Shown: positions 7,657-16,617 of the stretch, piece by piece | Numbering within the stretch: the first letter of the stretch is position 1 | Layout of the letters: every line of letters begins with the position of its first letter | Assembly (NCBI RefSeq): GCF_014837065.1 | Contig: NZ_JACSPP010000025.1 | Span: 1 to 47,944, forward strand | DNA: 47,944 nucleotides | Direction of reading: 5' to 3' | From: Phocaeicola intestinalis | GTDB lineage: Bacteria > Bacteroidota > Bacteroidia > Bacteroidales > Bacteroidaceae | Notes under the pieces: generated by a model | What the model saw: the letters and a program-made list of their open reading frames with translations, nothing else | What the model was told of the DNA's origin: nothing | Database searches by the model: none | Translations under genes and position numbers: made by a program

Positions 7657-8646
7657 TCAGCGCACCTGAAGTTCATTGATGGTATTGGCACGTACCAAGT
7701 CCTCGTTCTCAATCACAAAAGACTGGTGGCGGCCGCCGTTCTTCTCGTTCAGTTCCACCACAAGACACTTGTCATCGGGAATGGTGAACTTCGCCATCGT
7801 GAATACCGTGCGCTCGCTCTTCTTCCCCGGCACGCAGGTGGCGTAGTTCTGCGCACGGAGCGGCAGGATGATCTGCTCCTGCACGGCGGTACGCTTCGCC
7901 ACCTTCTTGTCCACTATTTTCCATGTGATGTAGTCCACATCGAAAGGCACATTGCTCTGGTTCTTGATTTCCGTGTGGAAATAGAGAAGCCCGTTGTGCG
8001 TGTAGATGCCTTTCAGCAGGTATTGGATGCCGAAACGCTTGCAGCCGATATGCTTCACCTCACGCTTGTTCTGCTTGTGGATGGACTTCATGATAAGACG
8101 TACCAGCATCGGACTTTCGCTGCCCAGTTCTTTCAGATAGATTTCCTGCGCGTTGTTCGGGCGGTTCACCTTCTCCCCGTCATGGATGAAGTCGCACATC
8201 TCCACATTGAGCAGCAACGGTTCGGCGGCATACTTCACGTTGAAGGTGTAGAAACTCCCGTCCTCCGTTATCACGGACATATTCGTTTCATTCGGGAAAT
8301 TGCGCACGGTGGCCTTCACGCGGATAACATTCTCGGCACCGTCGGCTTTACCCGCAATCAGGTCGGGTGAGCCTAAATCCACGTAGCGCACCTCTGCCGG
8401 GAAGATGACATGGACAGTCTTGTCGTAGGTTACCTCCAGCCCGTGCGGGGGTATCATGCGGTCGAAAGTCAGCTTCTTTGTCAGCCCGTGATACAGGTCG
8501 CCGTCCGCTTCTTTCTGCGGATAGACTTCCTTTGTCAAGGTCGGTTGTTCCTCACTGCCGTTGTTTTCTCCAACGGTTACTTTCTCCTGCGCGTTGGCAG
8601 TTGCGATGCCCATAGCGAGGGCAAACATCATGATTTCTTTTCTCAT
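7657..8646 (-). CDS. traN: TraN (DUF4138), VirB9-like outer-membrane component
   Basis: 329 residues: signal peptide (1-19, IATANA), then beta-rich domains. The segment TYDKTVHVIFPAEVRYVDLG resembles the start of VirB9-type proteins, and KNQSNVPFDVDYITWKIVD resembles their C-terminal domain. TraN proteins are the type IV secretion outer-membrane ring partners of TraM. It lies between traM (78 nt) and traO (2 nt). Family assignment by sequence and synteny is secure; the VirB9 equivalence is from the general literature on Bacteroidetes conjugation systems. Confidence 0.9.
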   Translation of the reverse strand: MRKEIMMFALAMGIATANAQEKVTVGENNGSEEQPTLTKEVYPQKEADGDLYHGLTKKLTFDRMIPPHGLEVTYDKTVHVIFPAEVRYVDLGSPDLIAGKADGAENVIRVKATVRNFPNETNMSVITEDGSFYTFNVKYAAEPLLLNVEMCDFIHDGEKVNRPNNAQEIYLKELGSESPMLVRLIMKSIHKQNKREVKHIGCKRFGIQYLLKGIYTHNGLLYFHTEIKNQSNVPFDVDYITWKIVDKKVAKRTAVQEQIILPLRAQNYATCVPGKKSERTVFTMAKFTIPDDKCLVVELNEKNGGRHQSFVIENEDLVRANTINELQVR

Positions 8647-8724
8647 TTTACTTTGGATTTTAGTGGTAATTGAAAATTTGATTGTGATCGATTTCTTTTG
8701 GTTGTTGATTGTCTTTATTGGTTC

Positions 8725-10083
8725 TCAATCTCTATCTTGGTAGAGCATGACCTTGTACCCGGCTTTTAGATGCACCTTGACCGTGCGCATCTTTTTGGCG
8801 ATGTACTGGCTCGTACCCTGTATCAACCCCTTGCCCAAATCGGAGGCGAGTTGCGCCCCGGCATTGGTGGAAATATTGATACTGCTGCCCAACGAGCCGC
8901 CCATGTTGGCGGCAACCTCCCTGACTGCATTCATCTCCATCGAGTTCGGAATGAAGATGCCGGGCTGTCCGTCCGTGTCATACACCGCCAACTCCACCGG
9001 AATGATAGTGCCGTCATATTCCAACGACGTGATGCCGATGTCGAGCCGTTCATCCTGTATCTTTGCCGTGCCGACCACCACCGCGTTGCGGGGAATGATT
9101 CTGTCCGCCACTGCCATCGGCTCCAACAGGCGCAATCTGACCGCCTGCCCGTCCGTCACGCTCTGCGCTCCATAGACACACGCCGATATGGTGTTCTTGT
9201 CCGATACGGTCGTGCCGCCTATCGCCGTGTTGAAACTGCGGTTACACTCCTGCGAGAAAGATGCGACAAACTCGGCATTACTCATCGGCTGTCCGAGCGA
9301 GGACACCACCTGATGCGCCACCTGCCTGACAGGTGCAGCCCTGTTCTTCCCTGCTTTTCCCGCTTTCTGTACGGGAGAAGGCTCTGGTGACTGTACCGTT
9401 TCCGGCTTTCCGTTGTTCTGACCGCCCATATACTTCGCCGCCAGTTCGTAGGACTTCTCCATAAGAGCCACTTGGTCATCCATAGAGGACGACTTTCCTT
9501 TCTCACTTTCAAGTTCTAATTCCAATGAGGAAATACGTTCCAGCAGTTCGTCCATCTCCGCGTTGTCGTTCTTCGGCTGCTCATAGAAGTTGCCGAGCGT
9601 GGCATTGAGGTCACGGTAGGCGGCTGCGGAGGACTGTATGGCCTTCGGTACGGATTTCTCCGCTTCCTCAGTACCTCCGGGATTGGCAAGATCGAAGTCC
9701 CTGCCACCGTCCACCTCAGCCACCTCACGGTCGAACATATCGCCCAACTGCTGCATGGCACGGCTGCGGTTCTCCTTCCGTTCCTCCATCGCCCCCTGCT
9801 CGTAGGCTTTCACCTTGTCGCCGATAATCTGGCGGTTCGCCTTGTCCGCATCGGGCATCTCCATGTTGTAACCGCCCGTTCCCGGCTGTTGCTTCTTGTC
9901 GGAGGACGGTGCGAATATCAGCCACATCGCCCCGATGAACACCAGCACCATAGCGGGCAGCACTATCATCTTCTGACGTTTCAGCCGTTGGGCTTCGGTC
10001 AGCGGCTTGCGCTCCTTTTTCGGTTTTTCATTGCCGGGAGCCGCCTTGTTTTCGTTCTTTTGTTCATTCTTCGTCTGTTCCAT
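8725..10083 (-). CDS. traM: TraM, VirB10-like channel protein
   Basis: 452 residues: a basic Lys-rich cytoplasmic tail (1-34), one membrane anchor (about 35-52, MIVLPAMVLVFIGAMWLIF), a long charged and coiled periplasmic linker (60-230), and a C-terminal domain with the VirB10/TrbI look: GQAVRLRLLEPMAVADRIIP, NAVVVGTAKIQDERLDI, and PNSMEMNAVREVAANMG. It bridges inner and outer membranes in the secretion channel. It overlaps traL by 20 nt at its start. Confidence 0.9.
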   Translation of the reverse strand: MEQTKNEQKNENKAAPGNEKPKKERKPLTEAQRLKRQKMIVLPAMVLVFIGAMWLIFAPSSDKKQQPGTGGYNMEMPDADKANRQIIGDKVKAYEQGAMEERKENRSRAMQQLGDMFDREVAEVDGGRDFDLANPGGTEEAEKSVPKAIQSSAAAYRDLNATLGNFYEQPKNDNAEMDELLERISSLELELESEKGKSSSMDDQVALMEKSYELAAKYMGGQNNGKPETVQSPEPSPVQKAGKAGKNRAAPVRQVAHQVVSSLGQPMSNAEFVASFSQECNRSFNTAIGGTTVSDKNTISACVYGAQSVTDGQAVRLRLLEPMAVADRIIPRNAVVVGTAKIQDERLDIGITSLEYDGTIIPVELAVYDTDGQPGIFIPNSMEMNAVREVAANMGGSLGSSINISTNAGAQLASDLGKGLIQGTSQYIAKKMRTVKVHLKAGYKVMLYQDRD

Positions 10084-10372
10084 ATAAATGAGGTATTACG
10101 TTGTGATTGTTTTCCGGCTTAATGGACAGCTCCACCTGTCCGGCATGGTCTTTCACCAACTGCCTGCCGTCATTTCTGCCGATGTCATAGACGGCTTTGC
10201 CGAAGGTGTAGAGAGCAAGCATTGCGAAGGCGGCGAGCATCGTCAGCACGATGCGTTTGCGTGTTTTCGGGGGCAAGCCGTCCAGATAGCCCTTTAGCCT
10301 TGATACCAGCATTTTCTTTTTGTCATGGAGTTTCCAATAAGCACTCCAAAATGATTTCCTGATTTTCTTCAT
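10064..10372 (-). CDS. traL: TraL (DUF3989), small inner-membrane protein
   Basis: 102 residues counted from the ATG at 10372 (MKKIRKSFWSAYWKLHDKKK); the longer frame upstream is antisense-like sequence overlapping traK. It has a strongly basic N-terminus, one membrane segment (about 42-58, VLTMLAAFAMLALYTFGK) and a short periplasmic tail. It starts 5 nt after traK and overlaps traM by 20 nt, as in other Bacteroides tra operons. Likely a small assembly subunit of the channel; mechanism unknown. Confidence 0.85.
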   Translation of the reverse strand: MKKIRKSFWSAYWKLHDKKKMLVSRLKGYLDGLPPKTRKRIVLTMLAAFAMLALYTFGKAVYDIGRNDGRQLVKDHAGQVELSIKPENNHNVIPHLYGTDEE

Positions 10373-10377
10373 GTCCG

Positions 10378-11001
10378 TTATCTTTTGATGGTCTGTAAAT
10401 TCTTGTTCTCGATGATGGTGAATCCCTCGATGGTGAAACCGTTGGGATTGTCGTCCGAGCGGGACGAGTTCAAGAGGCGGCACGTGGTCACGAGGCTGCG
10501 CTCGGTGACGTTGCTCTGCCGGATGATCTTCTGCGTGGCGTAGGTTGTCGCACGATACGGGTAGCCGTTGAAGTCGCACACCACGCTGTCCACCTTCAGC
10601 ACTTGGTTGATGTTCCCGGCAATGATGCGGTTGTAATACCCTTTCTCGGCGAAGTCCGAATAGTAGTGGTACACGCTCTTGTCCGCCAGCAGCAACGCCC
10701 GTTTCACGTTATGCTCTATCGCGCTCTTTTCGGGCGAGAGCGTGAAGAACAGTTCGTGGAAGCGGCGCACGTGTTCCTTTGCCTCCGCCGGGCGGTTCTG
10801 CGACAAATCCTGCGAGAGCGCCAGCATCAGCGACTTGCCGTTGTCCAGCACGTAAATCTTCTCCCGCTGCTTCTCCGCGAAGCGGTAGGAACTCCACACG
10901 CTCCATACCGTTATCACGGCGCACAGCGAGAGGAAGACAATACCGAACAGACGTATCTGCCTGAACGATGATTCAATGTTTTTGAGTGATTTGAATTCCA
11001 T
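10378..11001 (-). CDS. traK: TraK, VirB8-like protein
   Basis: 207 residues: short cytoplasmic N-terminus, one membrane anchor (about 18-38, LFGIVFLSLCAVITVWSVWS) and a periplasmic alpha+beta domain, the VirB8 layout. Family signatures of TraK: the ALSQDLSQNRPAEAKEHVRR helix and VCDFNGYPYRATTYATQ. It would nucleate the inner-membrane complex. It is separated from traJ by 132 bp of palindromic repeats, the largest gap inside the traJ-traQ part of the operon. Confidence 0.88.
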   Translation of the reverse strand: MEFKSLKNIESSFRQIRLFGIVFLSLCAVITVWSVWSSYRFAEKQREKIYVLDNGKSLMLALSQDLSQNRPAEAKEHVRRFHELFFTLSPEKSAIEHNVKRALLLADKSVYHYYSDFAEKGYYNRIIAGNINQVLKVDSVVCDFNGYPYRATTYATQKIIRQSNVTERSLVTTCRLLNSSRSDDNPNGFTIEGFTIIENKNLQTIKR

Positions 11002-11050
11002 TGTTGTTTATTCGTTTTTTATTGTCAAATATGTTGTCTTACGGATGTTC

Positions 11051-11118
11051 TGTCAAGGTAGCTACCTTGTGGCGGTCGAGGTAGCTACCTTCAGCCAGTC
11101 TTTGCAGCTACCTTGACA
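11051..11118. repeat. Tandem palindromes AGGTAGCTACCTT between traJ and traK
   Basis: CAAGGTAGCTACCTTG (11054-11069, perfect 16-bp palindrome), GAGGTAGCTACCTT (11078-11091) and GCTACCTTGACA (11107-11118). The outer 12-mers TGTCAAGGTAGC (11051-11062) and GCTACCTTGACA also form an inverted repeat. There are no T-runs, so termination is unlikely. Confidence 0.85.
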
Positions 11119-11133
11119 ATCTCATCCGGATTG

Positions 11134-12138
11134 TTATTTCAGCAGCTTCCCGGCACGTCCCAGCACATTGCCTGCGGTGGCACCCGCCACGCTTCCGGCG
11201 AATCCACCCGCCTTGCCTGCTGTCTGGTTCACATTGCGCCCGTAGCTTCCCATGCCACCGGCCTGGATGATCCAACCCGCCACCGTCGGGATGGTGAAAT
11301 AGCCGATGATGCCGATAATCATGAATACGATATAGACCCCGTCACTCGAATCCAGCGAGAAGTTCGGGTCTGCCTGCATACGCTCGATGTCGCTTTGCAG
11401 CATCAGCACTTGGATTTTCGCCAGTATGGTGCTGAACATGTCCGACACTGGCAGCCACAGATAGACCTGTATGTAGCGGCATATCCATTGCGTGAGCGTG
11501 CTTTGGAAACCGTCCCACACCGATATGGCGAAGGCTATCGGACCGAGTATCGCCAGCACCACGAGGAAGAAGGTGCGGATGGTGTCTATCACGAGGGCGG
11601 CGGCTTGGAACATCAGTTCCAGTATCTCGCGGAAGAAGTCGCGGATGCCCTTCTTCATGTTGTACATTCCGCGCTCGATATACATCCCCGCCATCGTCAC
11701 CATATCACCCGGCGACCAGCCTAATTCGTCCAGCTGCTTGTCAAACTCCTCGTTTGACACAAGGTAGGCGGTTTCGGGATTGCGCATCATCGCCTCGTAT
11801 TCGAGTTTGTCCTTTTGCTCCCGGTATCGGTTCATGTCCAGCGTTTCTGCCTCCAGCATCTTCGCCGTACCCTGCACGACAGGCGACATGATGCTGTTTA
11901 TCGTACCCAATACCACCGTCGGGAAGAACATGATGCACAGGCCGATTGCGAACGGGCGTAGCATGGGGAACACGTCTATCGGTTCGGCTCTCGCCAGCGA
12001 TTGCCATACCCGGTAGGCGACGTAGAACAGCGCGCCTAATCCGGCAATACCTTTCGCCACGCCCGCCATGTCCTCGCACAGCGGCATCATCTCCTCGTAG
12101 AGTGAGCGAAGTATCTGGTGAAGGTTGTCGAAATCCAT
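11134..12138 (-). CDS. traJ: TraJ, VirB6-like polytopic membrane protein
   Basis: 334 residues with several membrane segments: about 27-48 (VAKGIAGLGALFYVAYRVW), 62-85 (LRPFAIGLCIMFFPTVVLG), 180-205 (ALVIDTIRTFFLVVLAILGP) and 275-300 (YIVFMIIGIIGYFTIPTVAG), plus a Gly/Ala-rich C-terminal tail. This is the TraJ/VirB6 pattern. It forms the inner-membrane platform of the channel. It starts 3 nt after traI. Confidence 0.9.
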   Translation of the reverse strand: MDFDNLHQILRSLYEEMMPLCEDMAGVAKGIAGLGALFYVAYRVWQSLARAEPIDVFPMLRPFAIGLCIMFFPTVVLGTINSIMSPVVQGTAKMLEAETLDMNRYREQKDKLEYEAMMRNPETAYLVSNEEFDKQLDELGWSPGDMVTMAGMYIERGMYNMKKGIRDFFREILELMFQAAALVIDTIRTFFLVVLAILGPIAFAISVWDGFQSTLTQWICRYIQVYLWLPVSDMFSTILAKIQVLMLQSDIERMQADPNFSLDSSDGVYIVFMIIGIIGYFTIPTVAGWIIQAGGMGSYGRNVNQTAGKAGGFAGSVAGATAGNVLGRAGKLLK

Positions 12139-12141
12139 AGG

Positions 12142-12771
12142 CTACCAGTATCTTTCGTTGGCATTCCCGTACAGCCCCATGATGCGGTCAAGGTCGTTTT
12201 TCTTCTTCGCACGCAGGTAGCTCACACTGATGTTCTTGTTGGTGTAGTAGCTCACGAGGTTGCGGTAACGCTTCATCTTGGAGTAGCAGCTCTCCACCAC
12301 GTCCATACGCTCCTTGTCCGTCATGGATAGCGTGGTGATGTTCACCACGTTCTTCAGTTCCGTCAGCACGTCGTTGGATTCCTCTAATAGTTTGGTGTAG
12401 CCGAAGGCGATGGCTCCGAGTTCCTCCACCGTGAAATTGTCGTCACGCATCATCTTCTGGAAGCTGGTCACGTAGATGTCGGTGATGTCGCCCACCATCA
12501 GGATGGTCTGCTGCACCTTGCGGGCGTCCTTGACCAGATTGTTCACGGATTTCAGAGCGTCGTAATACTTCTTGCCCTGCTCGTAAATCTTCACCGTTTC
12601 CTGAAAGTTCTTCACCATATTTTGGGCGGTCGTGGAGGTGTGTACCACGTTCTTGGAGGTGTTCACGATGCTCTGCGCGATGTTGGACGGGTCCACTACC
12701 GTCCACTGTGCGCTTGCCTTGCCCGCGACAAGCAGGCAGAGGCAGATAATCATTGTCATTCTTGTTCTCAT
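12142..12771 (-). CDS. traI: TraI (DUF4141), VirB5-like periplasmic protein
   Basis: 209 residues: signal peptide (1-21, AGKASA) and a mostly helical body with coiled segments (NMVKNFQETVKIYEQGKKYY and DVLTELKNVVNITTLSMTD), the DUF4141/TraI pattern, which corresponds in position and topology to VirB5-type minor pilus proteins. The gene lies between traH (32 bp) and traJ (3 bp). Function by analogy only. Confidence 0.88.
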   Translation of the reverse strand: MRTRMTMIICLCLLVAGKASAQWTVVDPSNIAQSIVNTSKNVVHTSTTAQNMVKNFQETVKIYEQGKKYYDALKSVNNLVKDARKVQQTILMVGDITDIYVTSFQKMMRDDNFTVEELGAIAFGYTKLLEESNDVLTELKNVVNITTLSMTDKERMDVVESCYSKMKRYRNLVSYYTNKNISVSYLRAKKKNDLDRIMGLYGNANERYW

Positions 12772-12803
12772 CTTTCTTTGGATTTAGTGGTTGATATTAT
12801 TGG

Positions 12804-13187
12804 TTATTGTTCGTTTACCGGATGTTCCGGCTGCGGTTTCACCCTGATATAGTCCCCGTTGGGCGAAAAGGTCAGGATGTCCGTCGCCTCGTTGTAGGAC
12901 ACGTCGATGCGGAAGCCGGTGTTCATGAACAGGTTGCCGTTCTCTTCTTTCAAAAGATAGGTTTCCGGCTTGAGCTTGCGGCTAAGTCCGCCACGCTTGA
13001 AAACCGTTACTTTGTAGGCTTCGCCCTCCTTGTAGATAAGTACGTCGGGCTTTCCCTCCACGCTTTCCCAATTCCCGCACAGCATCGTGCGCGTGTCTTC
13101 CGGTTCCGTACAGGCTTGCAGCATCATACTTGCAAGTCCTATCATGCAGCTGCCCATGAGCAGCAGTTGGTTCTTTGTTATCTTCAT
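12804..13187 (-). CDS. traH: TraH-position lipoprotein (DUF3876)
   Basis: 127 residues with a lipoprotein signal: hydrophobic 8-24 and lipobox MLQAC (Cys26). The mature part is a small beta domain: LCGNWESVEGKPDVLIY, KYLLKEENGNLFMNTG-like strands and DILTFSPNGDYIRVKPQ. This fits DUF3876, encoded between TraG and TraI in Bacteroides conjugative transposons. The name TraH is by position. Likely anchored to a membrane and part of the channel periphery. Confidence 0.8.
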   Translation of the reverse strand: MKITKNQLLLMGSCMIGLASMMLQACTEPEDTRTMLCGNWESVEGKPDVLIYKEGEAYKVTVFKRGGLSRKLKPETYLLKEENGNLFMNTGFRIDVSYNEATDILTFSPNGDYIRVKPQPEHPVNEQ

Positions 13188-13252
13188 GTTCTTTTCTTTT
13201 TTTGTTGATGAATGATTCTGTCTTACATTGTTTCGTTACATCTGTTTATCGG

Positions 13253-15757
13253 TTATTCTTTGTTTCTCCTTCTTTCGGCAAGCTGACGGATGGCGGCTTC
13301 GATGTCGCCGTCCAGTTGCTCCGCCAGACGGTACACCTCCACCTTTTCTGTTTCCTCGGTGGTGTACGCCAGATACTCCTCCGCGCTCACCTCGGTGGCA
13401 TAGACTGCCGACTGCGTGCCGCCCAAACCTATCCACACCTCCTTGTAGAGCCTTGACGGGTTGTTAGCCATGTTGATGGAGAGTATCTGCGACTTCTCCT
13501 TCTCCGTCAGTCCGAGCAACGCCTGTATCTGGTCAAACTTGTTCATGTACTTCCGCTGGTCGAGAAGAATCTTGCAGTCGGAGTTGTTGATGATGCTCTC
13601 CTTGACCACGGGCGAGGAAATGATGTCGTCCACCTCCTGCGTCACCACGATCGCCTCACCGAAATACTTTCGGACGGTCTTGTACATGTAGCGCAGATAT
13701 TCAGCCATGTTGGCCGATGACAATGCCTTCCAAGCCTCTTCCACGATCAGTTGCTTACGTACGCCTTTCAGACGGCGCATCTTGTTGATGAAGGCTTCCA
13801 TGATGATGATGGTCACGACCGGGAACAGTTCGCGGTTTTCCTTGATGCTGTCAATCTCGAATACGATGAACCGTTTGCCCAGTAGGTCAATGTTCTCTTC
13901 GGAGTTGAGCAGGAAGTCGTAGCGTCCGCCCCGGTAATACTGCCGCATGGTGGTGAGCATATTGTCGATGTTGAAGTCGGACTTCTCCACCTTGATGTCT
14001 CGTTGCGCCAGTTCCTTGCGATAATCATCGCGCATATACTCGTAGAAGGTGTTGAACGATGGAACGATGCTCCGGTCCGCCTTGATACGCTCGATGTAGG
14101 CACTTACCGCACTGCCCAGTTCGCCGCTTTCCGTCTTCGTCACCTTGTCATCCTCCGACTTCCAGAGTGTCAGCAACAGTGTCTTGATGCTGTCCTTTTT
14201 CTCCACGTCAAACACGTAGTCATCAGTGTAGAAGGGGTTGAACGAAATCGGCTTCTCTTCGGTATAGGTGAAATACACGCCGTCAGCCCCGTTTGTCTTG
14301 CGCCGTATCATCTCGCACAAGCCCTGATAGGAGTTTCCAGTGTCCACCAGTACCACGTGCGTGCCCTGTTCGTAGTATTGGCGCACAAGGTGGTTCATGA
14401 AGAACGACTTGCCGCTGCCCGAAGGACCCAATACGAACTTGTTACGGTTGGTGGTGATGCCCCGCTTCATCGGCAGGTCGCTGATGTCGAGGTGCAGCGG
14501 TTTTCCCGTGAGCCTGTCCACCATCTTGATGCCGAAGGGCGAGAGTGAACTTCGGTAGTTGGTTTCCTCCGTGAACAGGCATACAGCCTGCTCGATGAAG
14601 GTGTAAAAACTCTCTTCTGCCGGGAAGTCCGCCGCGTTGCCGGGCATCGCCGCCCAGTAGAGTGTCGGGCAGTCGATGGTGTTGTGGCGCGGTACGCACT
14701 CCATGCTTGCCAGCTGGCTGCCCACGTCGTTCTTAATGTGCTTCAGTTCCTCCATATCATCGCTCCACGCCATGACGTTGAAGTGTGCCCGTACCGATGT
14801 CAGCCCGTAGGAATGGGCTTCGTTCAGGTATTGGTCTATCCACTCGCGGTTGATGCTGTTGCTCCTTGAATAGCGGGAGAGCGACTGCATGTTCCTTGCG
14901 GACTTCTCGAACTTCTGAAGGTTCTCCTCGCTGTTGTCGATAATCACATACTGGTTGTAGATGTGGTTGCAGGAGAGCAGCAGCCCCACGGGTGAGGCGA
15001 AGGAGAGGCGGCAGTCCGAGCGGTCAGTGGATAGCCGTTCATACCGGGTGTCGGTCGCCACCTTGCCGGGCAGGTCTTCCGCATCGGAGAGGGTGTGCAG
15101 GCACAGGCGGTTGTCGCCGATGCGCATTTCCCTTGCCGAGAGGTTGATGTCCTGCAAGGTCGTGTCGCCTTCGGGCATGAGCGAGAAGTAACGTTCTATC
15201 AGTCCGGCTGTCTTCTCCGTGCCGACAATCTCGTCGGTGGAGAGACGGCGCAGCCTGACAAGTCCGCTGTCGTTCATGATGCGCTCGAACTGTTCGGCCG
15301 CCTCCATGAACTTCCCGGCGGTTTCCTTGTCCAGTTCCTTCGGGATGATATGCCCCCGGCACAGCGTGCTGAAGTTGCTCTGCATCCGGTTACGCTCCTT
15401 CGTCGTCTTGGTCAGATAGAGGTAGCAGGTGTGTTTCAGGTAGGGACGCTCGTTGAAGTGACGTTCAAAAGAACGGCTCAAAAAACTCATGTCGTCTTTT
15501 TGCAGCTCAGGCTGATAGCGTTCCTTGATGAACCAGTCCTGCTTATGCACGACAGAGAAGTCGGGCAGTACCTTGATTGCCTTGCACCAGCAGCCGTGTA
15601 CCGCCTCGTACTCTGCGCTTGTCACGGTGTAAAGTTCCGGCAGCTCCACCTCGAAGGCCACCGTGATGTCGGCATCTTTGGAGATGATACAGCCATGCTC
15701 CACAGCCAATAGCGGGAACTTGTTTTCCAGTGTTGTCATTTTGGATGTATTCCTCAT
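13253..15757 (-). CDS. traG: TraG, VirB4-family conjugation ATPase
   Basis: 834 residues counted from the ATG at 15757, which overlaps the traF stop (ATGA). It has the Walker A GPSGSGKSFF (about 444-453), Walker B and neighbours FIVFEIDSIKENRE and LIVEEAWKAL, and the QEVDDII sensor region. It is the cytoplasmic ATPase that powers assembly of the channel. The annotated start rejects about 62 extra codons that run back through traF in another frame. Length is normal for TraG of Bacteroides elements. A 65-bp gap separates it from traH. Confidence 0.93.
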   Translation of the reverse strand: MRNTSKMTTLENKFPLLAVEHGCIISKDADITVAFEVELPELYTVTSAEYEAVHGCWCKAIKVLPDFSVVHKQDWFIKERYQPELQKDDMSFLSRSFERHFNERPYLKHTCYLYLTKTTKERNRMQSNFSTLCRGHIIPKELDKETAGKFMEAAEQFERIMNDSGLVRLRRLSTDEIVGTEKTAGLIERYFSLMPEGDTTLQDINLSAREMRIGDNRLCLHTLSDAEDLPGKVATDTRYERLSTDRSDCRLSFASPVGLLLSCNHIYNQYVIIDNSEENLQKFEKSARNMQSLSRYSRSNSINREWIDQYLNEAHSYGLTSVRAHFNVMAWSDDMEELKHIKNDVGSQLASMECVPRHNTIDCPTLYWAAMPGNAADFPAEESFYTFIEQAVCLFTEETNYRSSLSPFGIKMVDRLTGKPLHLDISDLPMKRGITTNRNKFVLGPSGSGKSFFMNHLVRQYYEQGTHVVLVDTGNSYQGLCEMIRRKTNGADGVYFTYTEEKPISFNPFYTDDYVFDVEKKDSIKTLLLTLWKSEDDKVTKTESGELGSAVSAYIERIKADRSIVPSFNTFYEYMRDDYRKELAQRDIKVEKSDFNIDNMLTTMRQYYRGGRYDFLLNSEENIDLLGKRFIVFEIDSIKENRELFPVVTIIIMEAFINKMRRLKGVRKQLIVEEAWKALSSANMAEYLRYMYKTVRKYFGEAIVVTQEVDDIISSPVVKESIINNSDCKILLDQRKYMNKFDQIQALLGLTEKEKSQILSINMANNPSRLYKEVWIGLGGTQSAVYATEVSAEEYLAYTTEETEKVEVYRLAEQLDGDIEAAIRQLAERRRNKE

Positions 15758-16086
15758 GTCGTTTCTTCCTTTCGTTGTCGTTTGAATAATCGGGTAATTC
15801 GCCGCCGGTTGATCAGGTATCGGGGATGGCTCCGTGCCGCTCCCAACTTCATCAGCCCGTGTTCGCCGTACCGGGCGTTCAGCGCGAAGGTCTGCCATAC
15901 GAGGACGGAGGACGATACAACGCCGAAGCCGATACATATCCACTGGTCGATACCGACCATGTAGAGGATGACGAACAGGATGAAGAGTGCCAGCAGACCT
16001 CCGCAGAAGATGAAGAGGTACTGTGCCTTCAGACCCTTGAACTCTACCGGACGGCCGATCCCCTTGTTTACCGGGTATTCAGCCAT
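15754..16086 (-). CDS. traF: TraF (DUF4133), VirB3-like
   Basis: 110 residues counted from the ATG at 16086 (MAEYPVNKGIGRPVEFKG). It has two adjacent membrane segments (about 22-45, YLFIFCGGLLALFILFVILY, and 47-66, WICIGFGVVSSSVLVWQTF) and a basic C-terminal tail, the VirB3/TraF layout. The gene is coupled to traG by a 4-nt overlap and follows traE by 10 nt. Confidence 0.9.
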   Translation of the reverse strand: MAEYPVNKGIGRPVEFKGLKAQYLFIFCGGLLALFILFVILYMVGIDQWICIGFGVVSSSVLVWQTFALNARYGEHGLMKLGAARSHPRYLINRRRITRLFKRQRKEETT

Positions 16087-16096
16087 ACATTGCGTA

Positions 16097-16414
16097 TTAA
16101 AGGAAGAATGAGCGCAGGATAGTGGCGGCGACAATCAGAAAGATACAGGCTCCGAACCATGAGGCGGCTGTCTTGCTTGTGTCGGGATCGCCGGACGAGA
16201 ACTTGCCATACACTTTTACACCTCCGATAAGACCGACCACCGCGCCGATGGCGTAGATGAGTTTCGTGCCGGGGTCAAAATAACTGGTGACCATAGAGGT
16301 GGCTTCGTTGATGCCTGCCAGTCCGTTTCCCTGCGCGAAGACGGAGGCGGTTGCGGCGATGACGAGTGCCGTTGAGAGGATTGCTCTTTTGTTTTTCAAG
16401 ATGTTCTTCTTCAT
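16097..16414 (-). CDS. traE: TraE (DUF4134), VirB2/pilin-like membrane protein
   Basis: 105 residues: signal-like N-terminus (10-28, AILSTALVIAATASVFA), then two hydrophobic helices (LIYAIGAVVGLIGGVKVYG and FGACIFLIVAATILRSFFL) separated by a short polar loop GKFSSGDPDTSK. That is the size and topology of VirB2-type pilin subunits; DUF4134 is the Bacteroides counterpart. It lies upstream of traF by 10 nt and is preceded by a 203-bp gap. Confidence 0.9.
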   Translation of the reverse strand: MKKNILKNKRAILSTALVIAATASVFAQGNGLAGINEATSMVTSYFDPGTKLIYAIGAVVGLIGGVKVYGKFSSGDPDTSKTAASWFGACIFLIVAATILRSFFL

Positions 16415-16483
16415 AAACTGTTCTTGTTTTGTGCCGTCGAAAGGGTGGATAGTCCTTTGTCGGGCGGTTGATACTTGATTACT

Positions 16484-16585
16484 TTACTTTGGTTTAGTGG
16501 TTTGCCTGTTTGTTTCCACGGACTCGGGCGTGTCCGTTGCGGGTTGGCTGTACCTTGTACCGCCGTGCGCCTGTGGTGATGTCAT
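16484..16585 (-). CDS. Possible 33-residue peptide between traD and traE
   Basis: In the 203-bp gap between traD and traE an ATG at 16585 opens a 33-codon frame ending TAA: MTSPQAHGGTRYSQPATD at the start, and ETNRQTTKPK at the end. It is polar, Pro/Thr-rich and has no membrane segment. An A/G-rich stretch precedes the ATG. It could be translated as a small operon member or be chance; only conservation could tell. Confidence 0.3.
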   Translation of the reverse strand: MTSPQAHGGTRYSQPATDTPESVETNRQTTKPK

Positions 16586-16617
16586 TCTACTTTTTCATTT
16601 CCTTTCTTTTTTAGTCG

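Noticed and set aside
11002..11133. CRISPR-like array
   Set aside because: The repeats are short palindromes with unequal spacing and no Cas genes are present.
15758..15943. N-terminal extension of TraG
   Set aside because: It lies within traF in another frame; the ATG at 15757 overlaps the traF stop as expected in this operon.
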